A DNA stretch of 64,000 nucleotides, from contig CADEHE010000002.1 in the NCBI GenBank assembly GCA_902826775.1, forward strand, positions 310,001 through 374,000, read 5' to 3'. Positions 24,768-36,200 of this stretch are shown piece after piece. Each line of letters opens with the position of its first letter. The stretch's first letter is position 1. The notes below the pieces were generated by a model. The model did not search any database and had not been told where the DNA came from. It saw nothing but the letters and a program-made list of their open reading frames with translations. The stretch comes from an uncultured Pseudomonadota bacterium. Its GTDB lineage: Bacteria; Pseudomonadota; Gammaproteobacteria; Burkholderiales; JALYOK01. Both the position numbers and the translations under genes were made by a program.

Positions 24768-27261
24768 GAACCACCTCTACTAGATCGCTCGGTTGTTGCA
24801 CAGGCTCATCGGGCACTACCATGCGAAGTCCCAGCACGTGCAGATCACTTAAGACAGTGGCACATGCTTCCAAGTCACCTGCTTTCGCTGCTTGCTCCAG
24901 CCGCATTGCTGGCTCAGTAAATGCGTCGTAGCCGACCGTCCCAGCAGCGCCCTTAAGCCAATGCCCCAGACTTCCCAGCTCTTCGAAGTTCTCTTCAGCA
25001 TGAGCGCGGTGCATCGCGCTGAGCTGCTCGTTCAAGCGTTGAGAAAACTTGCGCACCGTGGCGCGCAGCCGCGGATGGTTCGCCAGACGCGACACTACCG
25101 GCCCACTATCGGCGTGATCCGGCCTTTCCGTTTCGGGTGCTTGGTGCGTCAGTTCTATGCTGCTCCCACGCAAGTACTTGGCGAGAGTCTGCATCAGTCG
25201 ATCGACGACCACCGGTTTGGATAAGAAATCGGAGAATCCTGTCGCAAGCATTCTTTGCTCGATACCTTTCATCGCATCGGCGGTCAGCGCAACGATTGGC
25301 AATGTCAGGCCCGCCCTGCGCAAATGCCGCGTGGCATCCATGCCATCCAGTACCGGCATTTGCACGTCCATTAGCACCAAATCGAACTCCTCTCGCTCGA
25401 TTCGTTCACATGCCATGCGCCCGTCCGATGCTTCTTCCACATGCAACCCCGCTTCCTGAAGGACAATACGCACCAACTCGCGATTTTGCTCGCCGTCGTC
25501 AACTACTAGTACGCGCGCGGGATCGAAGCGCCAGCGCAGCGACTTAGTCTGCACCGCGGCCGCGCAAGCGCTCGCCACCTGCGCTGCTTCCATGCAAACC
25601 GGACTATGCGCCCCTGGATCGATGCTAACGGTAAACACGCTGCCCTTGCCGATTTCACTTTGCGCTACCACGTCGCCGCCCAGCGCCCGCGCGAAGCGAC
25701 GGCTGATGGTTAGCCCCAAGCCAGTGCCGCCAAAGCGCCGTGCGGTGGAGCATTCCGCTTGGGTAAACGGATCGAAGATCGCTTCGAGCTTGTCCGCGGC
25801 GATGCCGATTCCTTGATCTGCTACACGGATTATGTACTTGTCGCCCCCCGCGAACGAACCCATGCGTGCCGTCACGGTCACTGCCCCGGAGGCAGTAAAC
25901 TTGATGGCATTGCCCACTAAGTTGGTGATGATCTGGCGCAAGCGTGCTGGATCGCTCTCGATACTCTCTGGGACCAGGCCTTCAGTGGCGAAAGTAAGGC
26001 CCACGCCCTTTTCGGCTGCTTTAACGCCAAGCACGCGCACGACCTCATCGATCACCAAATGCGGCTTACATTCGATGCGTTCAACTTCAAGCCGCCCCGC
26101 TTCCACTTTCGAAAGATCGAGAATGTCATTGATCAAGCCGAGCAGATGCGTCCCGCTGGAGTGGATGGTATCGAGGTGACGCGCCTTCTCTCGCTCGCTC
26201 CGGTACAGGCGGTGCTGAAGCACGTGGGTGAAACCCAGGATAGCGTTCATTGGCGTACGGATTTCGTGGCTCATATTGGCGAGGAAGTCACTCTTAGCAC
26301 GGTTCGCCGCTTCGGCTTGCTCTTTGGCGCCGCGCAGTTCGATTTCCTTTTCCTGCAACTGCGTGATGTCATCGAAAGTAACTAGCGCACCTCCGTGCTT
26401 GCCTTCGCCCACCATCACTGGGGTGCTGTTGACCATGAGCGTGCGCAAGTGCCCAGCGCGATCGCGTATGCATACGACCTCGTCGCGCCGCGTCACGCCT
26501 TGCGCGACGGTGGCCGCCCAAGGATGCGCACCCGCCTGTACCGAATCGCCGCTGCCGTCGCACCATCTCAGCGCCGTAGCTGGCCGCCCGATAAGTTCCT
26601 CCGTATTTGTGCTTGTGAGGTTGACGAAGGCTTGATTGGCCAAGACGATATTGCCTTCCACATCCACCACCAGCAGCCCTTCTGCCAGCGTGTCCAACGC
26701 GCTGCGCACGCGCTCAGGAACGGCGCGCGACGGGTCGAGTTGCTTCAGCATTCGACCGAGATAAAAATAGAACGCGACGAAACAACATCCCGCAATGAAC
26801 GCAAGCATCCGCACGCGCTCGTCCTTAAGCACACCCGCCAGTCCAGGCGCGTTCAATGGAGCGAACCGCAACTCGAGTTGCCCCCATTCGCTGGCCTGCG
26901 ACCAAATCGGGACTTTGACCTCTGTTTCGGTTGACTGCTTGTCTTCGCGCCCACGCCAGTTTGCGGCATGCCCCGGCGTCTGCACGATTAACTCGCCGCC
27001 GCTTCGGCGCACGGCGACGGAAAGCAGTTCCGGATTGCGTTCTATCGCGAAGTCGAGCAATCCTTGCAGTCGATTCGTCTGCGTCCCTCCCACTAGCGCG
27101 GAACTGCTCGCGGCAAGCGTTTCCGCCAACACAGTACGGCCATGCAACAACGCGTTCAACCGATCAGGCACCAGTCCTGCGAATAGGGCCCACAGAACGA
27201 CACTAATCGTTAAGCAGACAAGTCCAAAGGTAATGTAGAGCTTGGGACGATTGATCTTCAT
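24757..27261 (-). CDS. Membrane hybrid sensor histidine kinase (PAS-HisKA-HATPase-REC-HPt)
   Basis: 834 residues. An N-terminal helix (about 9-30) and a second helix near 150-170 (LAFIAGCCFVAFYFYLG) enclose a periplasmic sensor of ~120 residues. A PAS domain follows (about 185-300; GLLVVDVEGNIVLANQAFV). The dimerisation histidine is in SHEIRTPMNAILGF near 330; the ATPase boxes are LVGNAIKFTASG, DQGIGIAADKL and GGTGLGLTISRRF. A receiver domain carries LVLMDVQMPVLDG (Asp near 630), and an HPt domain ends the protein (HWLKGAAGTVG, His near 767). It starts five bases after the giant adhesin gene stops, with no clear ribosome site, and overlaps the GGDEF/EAL regulator gene. Confidence 0.93.
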   Translation of the reverse strand: MKINRPKLYITFGLVCLTISVVLWALFAGLVPDRLNALLHGRTVLAETLAASSSALVGGTQTNRLQGLLDFAIERNPELLSVAVRRSGGELIVQTPGHAANWRGREDKQSTETEVKVPIWSQASEWGQLELRFAPLNAPGLAGVLKDERVRMLAFIAGCCFVAFYFYLGRMLKQLDPSRAVPERVRSALDTLAEGLLVVDVEGNIVLANQAFVNLTSTNTEELIGRPATALRWCDGSGDSVQAGAHPWAATVAQGVTRRDEVVCIRDRAGHLRTLMVNSTPVMVGEGKHGGALVTFDDITQLQEKEIELRGAKEQAEAANRAKSDFLANMSHEIRTPMNAILGFTHVLQHRLYRSEREKARHLDTIHSSGTHLLGLINDILDLSKVEAGRLEVERIECKPHLVIDEVVRVLGVKAAEKGVGLTFATEGLVPESIESDPARLRQIITNLVGNAIKFTASGAVTVTARMGSFAGGDKYIIRVADQGIGIAADKLEAIFDPFTQAECSTARRFGGTGLGLTISRRFARALGGDVVAQSEIGKGSVFTVSIDPGAHSPVCMEAAQVASACAAAVQTKSLRWRFDPARVLVVDDGEQNRELVRIVLQEAGLHVEEASDGRMACERIEREEFDLVLMDVQMPVLDGMDATRHLRRAGLTLPIVALTADAMKGIEQRMLATGFSDFLSKPVVVDRLMQTLAKYLRGSSIELTHQAPETERPDHADSGPVVSRLANHPRLRATVRKFSQRLNEQLSAMHRAHAEENFEELGSLGHWLKGAAGTVGYDAFTEPAMRLEQAAKAGDLEACATVLSDLHVLGLRMVVPDEPVQQPSDLVEVVHAD

Positions 27262-27266
27262 TTGTA

Positions 27267-30200
27267 TCAGCTCACCAACCCAAGCCCAGGAGGGCGCGAC
27301 TCTTCGGCGTCAGTACCGGCCGAAACGGCCGCTCGATCACGGCGCTTATCCCAGTGCTTCTTGACCAAGGACTGCAGCGATTCTTCGTCCTCGTCGTCGT
27401 CATCGTTCTTGACTTTGCCTAGGACCGGTAAGGGATCGACCATGCGCCAGGCCGGCAGCGACGATAATAGACTGGACACCAGCACCCCTCCACGGAGCAG
27501 CCACAGAACATAGCCAATCGACAAACTCGTGCTTGCGGCGATTGAGGAACCGATTGCTATCTGGTCAAACTTCATCTCGCTAGCCGACCGCTGGCGCGCT
27601 TCATCGAGTTGGCGCAAGTAGCGTGTATCGCTGAGCTCCACAGTGACTGCAGAGCCAGCGCGTCCATTGTCCCCGCCCTCGAGACTCAGCGCAAAGTTAA
27701 CCGGCAACGCACTCGCTTGAACCGCGCTGGATAGAGCCAGTGATGGCATCGCGGCAGTGCGTCTGCTGGAAACAACGCTGACCGGCACGCTCGCCGCCGT
27801 GGTGCCCGCGCTGGAGTCGGGGGCGACCGCCACGATGACCGGCGAGCTTGCTTCGGGCTCTACGCGAAGCACAATCGAAAAAGAAGAGGGATTCGGCGCG
27901 GCTGGCTTGGCTTCTGTCGACAGCGGCACTGATTCGCTCGTGCTGGTTTGCGGCGCTGTCTCACCGGAATCCTGGATGCCGGTTCCGGGTAGCGATGCGA
28001 ACGCGGGCGAGTCTCCTCCCGGAGCAGTCGCGTATAGCGAGAACGTGGCCCGGATGGAAGTGCGACCGTCGGAAACGGAGAACGCGAAACTATCATCCTG
28101 TCCAGACCCAGTGTGAACGTAGCGCAATCGGCCCGAATCGATGTCGGCCTGGGTGAACCGCGTGACCACTACCCCGGGGTTGTCGCTGAACTCCAGGTGG
28201 CCTGCGCTAGGCCCGGACAAGAGCGTGAACACGAGTTGCGACGCAGTATTGTCGGCATCGTTTGACATCAAGCGGCTCGCATCAATCGCGACGGTCGCAT
28301 TCTCCCCAAAGGACGCGCTGCCGACAGCCAATGCTGGCACGTCGTTGATACTGGCAAAGCCAATTGCAACCGAGCGAGGCCCATCACTTGCTACGAAATC
28401 GCTTACGGCGATCACCAGATTCGGCGCTGCCTCACCGCCGTCGTGGATGAAGCGCACGCGCCCAGCCTCAATATCGGCTTGCGTGAATAGCGTAATAGCC
28501 GCGCCCGGATGATCGATGAACTCCAGGTATCCGCCCGCAATAGCGCTGACGGTGAGCGTCAACTGCGACGCGTTTTGTTCGACATCGACGGCACCGATCT
28601 CACTGGCGCTCAGGGTGATGCCCGCGCCTTCGGCAATCGTGAATTGAGCGGCAATAATCGACGGCGCATCGTTAGTCGGGGCGACGTCGATGGCGATCCC
28701 ATCAGCATCGGTTTGGCCACCCGAATCGACGGATACTATTGACAGGTTGTCGTTACCACTGAAATTCAGAGAGGGTGTATAGCCGATACTGGCTAGTGCT
28801 GCGTTGATTTGCGACTGCGTTCCAGCAAGCGTCAAAGCAGCGGATGCATTCGCGCCCGCACTAATGTTCGCGCCGGCGGCCAGGTCGACGTTGAGCACCC
28901 CATGAGCAACGCTTACACTCACCGTCGCGAGATTGGAGTCCGGGTCGGCAACAGACAACCCACCGATAGAAGCCGGTGCATCTTCGGTGGCGCTCAAGCT
29001 TCCCGGCAGTACGTTTACGGGTATCTCATTTAAGTTGGCTATGCTGACATGCAACGCCTGCGTGGCGGTGCCGCCGTTGCCATCGTCGGCTCGCACGATT
29101 ACTTCGTACATGTTGTCGCTATTGGCGTCGAGTGGCGCCTCAAAGTTCGGAGCAGTGACGAAGCTAAGCAAGCCAGTAGTGCCGTCGATCGCGAACCATG
29201 CCGCGTCTGCGCCGCCGCTGATGGCATAGCTCAACGCATTAACCGGCAGATCGGCATCGTTGGCGACGACCGTCGTAACTGCAACGGCGTTCTCAGTTAC
29301 AGTTAGGGCCGCACTGGCGCCGCCGCCGTTGCTTATGATGGCGGGGGCATCGTTGACCGATGCAATGTTAAGAACAAAAGGCGTCGCCGCTATGTTGCCG
29401 CCCAACCCGTCGCTGACAGTGAAGGCGAACATGTCGCCGATGCTTTCACCGCCGTCGTGCGTGTACCACAGCGCGTTGGCGTCTATGTCTTGCTGCGTGT
29501 ACTGGCTGCCGGAAGTTAGCACCGCGCCGCCGCGTGTCAGCACACCGCTCGAAGGCGCGTTGGTGAGCGTATACACGATCTGCGCTGGGCTATTGTCGAA
29601 GTCGTCGACGCGCAGGTGCCCGCTGTCAATCGCCACACTGCCGCCCTCCGCGATGTTCGCACTGGCATTGGCGACGATGAACGGCGCGGTATTGACGCTG
29701 CTGACGTTGATGGTGACGGTGGCGATGTTTGAATCGAGGCTTCCATCGCTCGAACGGTAAGTAAAACTGTCGGTGCCGTTGAAGCTGGCGTTTGGCGTAT
29801 AGACGAACGAGCCGTTCGCGTTCAACGCAAGAGTGCCGTTGGTCGGAGCGCTGACCAGCGCTGCGCTCAACGCACTGTTCTCGACGTCGCTGTCGTTGCT
29901 GAGCACTCCGCCAAGTGCGCCAAGTGTGAGCGAGCCGTTCTCGTTCACGCCGTAGCTATCATCCGCCGCGAGCGGAGCATCATTGAGTGGATTGACGGTG
30001 ATGTTGACAGTGCTCGTGTCATTGAGGGTAGCAGCGTCACTCGAAGCTATCGTCAGCACGTCCCCGCCATTGAAATCGGCGTTCGCCTGATAGACGATAC
30101 TCGCGAGAGCGGCGTTGATTTGCGCCTGCGTCCCGGACAAACGCAAGCTCGCGCTGCCATTCGCGCCAGCGTTAATGCTGGCGCCGCCGGCTAGACTGAC

Positions 30201-33200
30201 GTTGATCCTGCCGTTCGCTACGCTTGCCTGCACGCTAGCGATGTTGCCGTCGACGTCGTTGACGGATATGCTTGCAATTGGCAACGCCACATCTTCATTC
30301 ACACTCAATGCGCCTGGCACAACGTTCATCGGGGCTTCGTTCACGTTTGTCAGGTTGACGGTGATCACCGCGCTATTGCTCAGACCGCCCGCGTCGATCA
30401 CGAGTACCGTGAGGTTAAAAGTCGGCGTCGCTTCGAAATTGAGCGCCGCACTGTTGGCCACTTGAATCTGTCCCGCCGCGTCGATGCTGAACGCGCCGCC
30501 GCTATTGCCCGCAGTGATTGAATAGGTGAGCGTGTCGCCCGCGTCGACGTCGCTCGCGCTGGCGTTCCCAACCAATGTGCCGTGAGGGCTGTTCTCTGCA
30601 AGCGTGAACGTCTGCGCAGCAAAGCTTGGCGACTCATTCATATTGGTGACGCTAACCCGAATCGCCTGCGTGTCGGTGCCGCCAGCCGAATCGGTCGCTT
30701 GTACGGTCACGTCATAAATGTTGTCTGAGCCTACGTCCCCTGGAGTGTCGTAGTCGGGCGCTGAAATGAACTGCAATTCGCCCGTGTCGCTATCGATCGT
30801 AAACTTCGCGCTGTCTGCGCCACCGGAAATGGAATAGGTCAAGCCCTGAGCAGGAGAGTCGCTATCGTTAGCATTTAGCGTTGTTACAAGCGAAGAGTTC
30901 TCCACAACACCGACTGAAGCCGTTGGACCGCCACCGTTGCTTGTGATAACGGGCACATTGTTGGTGACGGCGACAGTAACGGTCGCGCGCGCCGTACCGC
31001 CGTCAAATAATGTTCCAATCTCAGTACTGGTTGCACCACCTGCATACAACGCCACCCCATCGACCGAACCCTTCAAGAACCGCGCAGCGCTCAACGTATC
31101 ATTAGCGCCTAGGTGTAAGCTTCCCGTCGGGTTAATCGCGTTGCCTCCGTTGGCGTCCGCCGCGCGCTGCACGCCGTCGACATAAACCCTTGCACCAGTT
31201 CCAGTGGTCGTAGTAAGCGTATATAGATGCCACTGGTTGTCTGCCAGGCCGGTAGCCGAGATGTCTAAACCGCTCACATCGTCGCTATCGTTGGCATCGA
31301 GCAAGCGTGTGCGTAGGACATTGTTAATGCCTGTCCCCGTGACTGTCGCATTTTCGATGAAGAAGACGTTAACGCTGTTCTGCGCGCCTGCAGCGCCGTG
31401 ACTATAGATGTAGCGGTAACCGTTGCCTGCGTTGTCCGCCAACTTGAACCAGAAAGACAGCGTGAACTCGTTCGCGTAGCTGACGTCGGGCAATGCAGCG
31501 TAGTCATTGACGCCGTCAAACTGCAGCGCATCACCGTACTTCCCTAATACGGTGGCAGGGCCATTGACCAGGCTACCGTTTGCGCCACCGATGGCATCGG
31601 CAGCGCTACCATCCAGCCGCCAGTAGTGCGACAGCCCGTCGCCGACATCGCGCACGATGTAGCCAAAACTATCCGTCCCAACGTAGCCATTGGCCGACGT
31701 ATAGTTCAATACACCGCCCGCATCAAGCGTGACACTCCCGTGGCTCGCTTGAGTCACCTCCAACACCGCGAGCGAGTTACCGGTAACGCTTACGTCGTTG
31801 GCGCGCACGTCAATCGCTGCCAAGGTTCCCGCTGACACGATAGTTGAATCATCGTTGGCAATGGGCGTAGTTTCCGGATTGACCGTTAGCGCCACCGTGT
31901 CGCTGGCTGACGAGAAAGCAGTTCCTCCACCGTTAACCAAGACACTGGCCAAGTCGCCGTTACTGCCAACGGTGCGATCCCAAGCACGGAAAGTAATTGC
32001 GCTGCTCAAAGAACCGCTAAAGGTCGCGTTCGCTTGGAAGTAGATGCGCGTATTGCCGTCAGCTGCTAGCAAGCGCGCACCTGCATCGCTGACAGGACCC
32101 AGCGCCGACCAATTAACGCCATTGTCCGTAGAGTACCAAGTCGTGCCGTTGGCTGTATCGGCCACCGTCACCGCAACTCCCAAGAGCGCGCCGCTGTCTT
32201 CGTCCGCTACATTGTCGACGCCGCCGGCCGGTGGTGCGAAGTCCACCAGCTGTGACACGAGCGTGCCGACCGCACCGACTGGGGCTCCCGACCCTTGCGA
32301 AATGGGGTCGAGCGTCGGGCTCTTGGCCGTATCAAGAACCGGCGCATCGTTTACATCGATTAGCGATACGCTTAGGCTTTGAGTATCGGCATTGGTGCCA
32401 TCCGATGCGCGGACCGATACTTCGTAGACATTGTCGACGTTGGCGTCGGTCGGCGCTTCGAGGTTCTGCGCACCTACAAAGCTGAGCGCACCGGTGGCCG
32501 GATTGATAGTGAACTTCGCCGCGTCCGCGCCGCCAACGATGGCGTATGTCAGCGCCGGCGCAGGCAGATCGGCATCTGTGGCGACAACGGTCGTCACTGA
32601 AGTGCCGCCTTCCGCGATAGTCACGCTCGCGCTTACGCCACCGCCGTTACTGGTAATAACCGGCGCATCGTTTACCGCGTCCACAGTGATCGCTAGCGAA
32701 TCGGTGTCACTCAGCGCGCCGCCTGTCCCGAAGCCGCCAAGATCGTTGGTGACGATTTGCAGCGAGTCGGAACCGTTGAAATTCAAATTGCCCTGATACG
32801 ACAACGTGGCAAGCGCCGCGTTGACTTGCGCCAGCGAACCGGTCAGCGTAAGCGAGCTGCTATTGTTGGCGCCCGCACTGATGACAGCCCCGCCGGTTAG
32901 GTTCACGTTCAGCGTGCCATTGCCGACGATAAGCTGCGTACTTGCGGTGGCTGCATCCACGTCAGCGATGCTCAATCCCGCAATGGGCAACGCTACGTCT
33001 TCGTTGACGCTCAGCGGGCCCGGCAGTGAGTTAATCGGCGCGTCATTGACTGGCGTGACATCGACGGTCATTTGCGCCGCCGCACCGATATCGGTGTCTC
33101 GGTCGAAGGATATCAACTGCAGATTGTCGAAATTGGCTTGTGACGAAATTCCTGTCAGTTTGATCTGCAGCGCGCTGCCGTTGGTGGCGCCGGACAAACT

Positions 33201-36200
33201 GCCGTCCACCGCCAGCACGCCGGCTACGAATTTGCCAGGTTCGCCGGCGATGTAAGTTTCGTTGAACTCGCCGAGCAAGGTGCTGCCTGCATAGAGTTCG
33301 ATTTTGAAACCCGGCTCCGTAGGATAGAACCCCGTATCGCCACGCCAACCGAATTCGAAGGAGAGACTGTAGTTTCGCGCCGATGAGAATGTTGCCGCGA
33401 GCGTCTGCGTTATGGAGCCGCCCGCGTCGACAAACAGCGAGGCATCGTCGTCGATAACGAAGGTGTCGGGGCCAGCAACGACGTTTTGCACGCCTGCATT
33501 GTTGCCCGCGTGCGACCAACCGATTGCGCCATTTTGCCAAACCCCATTGTCTGCCAGCCCATCCGCCTCGCCGCCTGGATTGATGATCGTTTCAATTGCG
33601 GCTTGGATCGGCGTGAATGAGAACTGTGCGTAGTCTTGCTTAAGATTGCCCACGCCCGCGCTGGCGTAGCCGTCGTAGCCGGACTCGTCGCCAAGCGGCA
33701 TTAGGCGCAGTAACCCGGCATCGATGTCGGACTTAGTAAACACTTGCCCCAAGCCGGCGCGGGTCCAGGCGCGGCCATTGAAGTATTCGAGCACATCCAC
33801 CGCGGGCAGCGTAGTCAAGCGCACGGCGGTTGTTGCGCCAATCGGGCTATCGGCATCGGTAATGTTGAAATCCGCCCATACGAAAACGCGCGCAGCATCC
33901 TCCACGCTCGTCACGCTGCCACCCGCAGACGCCGGCGGCTGACTGGCGTCGGCCACTTGGACGCTCTTGGTCACGACGTTGCTCGTGCCGCCATCGCCGT
34001 CCGTCAACACGGCTTGCACGGTGCGCGTGAGGGTCGAGGGCGTGGTGCTGACGTTGTGATATTGAATGTTGCGCAGCAGCGCTTGGGCGGCAGCCGGCGT
34101 TGCTGCATAATTGAATGTTACTACCAGCGGTGTAGCGCCATCAGTAGTGCCAACAAACGATCCTATGGTTATACCGCCGTAGGTAATAGTATTGCCCGTG
34201 ACACCGATTTGACCCGTCGCGGCGCCTTGGTTGTTGATGAGCAGGCGGTCGTGCACGCTGCCGTTTGCGGCGAAAGCAATCGTCAGAGTACCGGTGCTAA
34301 AGTTGGGCGATTCGGCGTCGGTTACCGTAGCGCTAGCGTCGATCAACGTCGGGCCATCGCCGTCCGTATAGTTGATCAACGCACCCGACAAACCAACTAC
34401 CGGCGCGGTATTCGCTGGACTGAAGATTCGCGCGCTCACACCTTTGGCGTCTGCCGCACCTTCCCCACTCCACACCACGGTAAAGTGATCGGTACTGAGC
34501 AACGCGATGGAGGGCGCCACCTGATCGCTGGTAGTGGTCTGGTTGACAACTAGCGCAGTACCGTTCCCACTGCCATCGGCGTTATGCTTGAACGCGTAGA
34601 TGTCTATTCCATTGGCGCCGGTTTTCTGGTAGGTGATGACAAACGCGCCGTCGCCTGCCATCGCAATCGAGGGACTGCTCGCATCACCGGTCGCAGGGTG
34701 GAACCACGTATAGCGCTGCGTGCCGTCGCTCATGTACCCGCGGCCCCAAACACCGGTAAGGATGCTTTGCTCGCGATAAACCAGTGTAAAGTTGCCGGCA
34801 TCGTCCATCGCGATTGCCGCGCCGGTGCTATTCGACACAGGATTGTCGACCTGCACGCGCGTGCCCTGCAATGCGCCTGTGGCATCGAAGCGCTGGAAGT
34901 ACATTTTATTGTTAACTTCGAACGCGACGACGAAGCGCCCGCTCGTATCCATCGCCGCCGCCGGGTTGCCTTCGGCGCCGCTGTCGCTGGTATTGACGCG
35001 CCGTTCGGTCGCATCCAGCGCAGTGCCGTCGGCGGCGTAGCGGCGAAAGAAGATCCCGTCGGCGTCGCCGGTGCCTTCGCCTTGCCACGCAACAACGAAT
35101 GCGCCGCTGCCGCGATTCATCGCGATGACCGAGTTTTCCTGATCGCCGCTAGTTGTGGTGTTAACGGCGATCTCGCCAGTCAGAGCCACGCCGTTGGCGT
35201 CGAAGCGGCGCACGTAAACGCCGCTGCCGTTGCCGTCTTGCTGATTGCTGGTCCAAGTCACGACGAAATTGCCGGCGGCGTCGGAGACCACCCGCGCCAT
35301 GTTCTGATCGTCCGCAACCGTTGTGTTGACTAGAATCTCGCCCGTTAACGGCGTGCCGTCGTCGGCAAAGCGCCGCGCATAGACACCGTCGGTGCCGGTA
35401 TCGTCCTGACTCTTGCTGGCCCACACCACCACGAAGTTGCCTGCGGCATCGTAGGCGATCGCCTGTTGGCTGCCGCGCGTTAATGCTGATGTATCTTGGT
35501 CGTTGTTAGTCGTCGTATTAACTAGGAACTCGTTGCCGAGCAACCCGCCCCAAGACCCCACCGCGGCGCTGGCGCCTATCGTCCCCACTTCGACATTGCC
35601 GAAGTGCTGTTCGAGTTCCCAATCGCCGCCGCCCGATGCCACGCCGGTGGCGTCGCTGCTGGCCGCCACGTCCGCACCGGTCAACGTGCCGATTTGCCGC
35701 AAGAACGCCGCGCCTTCCGCGCTGCGTGCCACATCGCAGCCGTAAAGCAAGAGATCGGCCTCGGGCGCGAGCGCACTGCCCCACTGCTGCAGCAGTTCCG
35801 CATAGCTCGCTAGGTTCTGCGCATCGAGCATCGTGCTGCCGAGCCGCAGGCTCGCCTCGCTGCCGTGCGAAATAACGTGCACGGCATCGACTCCACGGCG
35901 TTGATCGAGCGCCGCAGTGATTTGCTGCACGCCATCGTGCTCGGCGTCGATCAAGAAGAATGCCAAATCGGCCTGGGCGCCACGCTCACGGTCGATGGCA
36001 TCGATCAACACGCGATAATCCTCGACCGCCGCGTCGATAAATACGATCTCTTTCCTGCGCTGCTCAGCTTGTGTGCTTGGCGCGAGCGTTGCGTCTTCGG
36101 CAAGGCGCACTTCGGTATCAAGTTGCCAGCCGGCTTCGTCCACCAAGCCCGGCGCAAAGTCTGCCGAGTACATGATGCGCGGTTCGAGTTCTTCGAACAC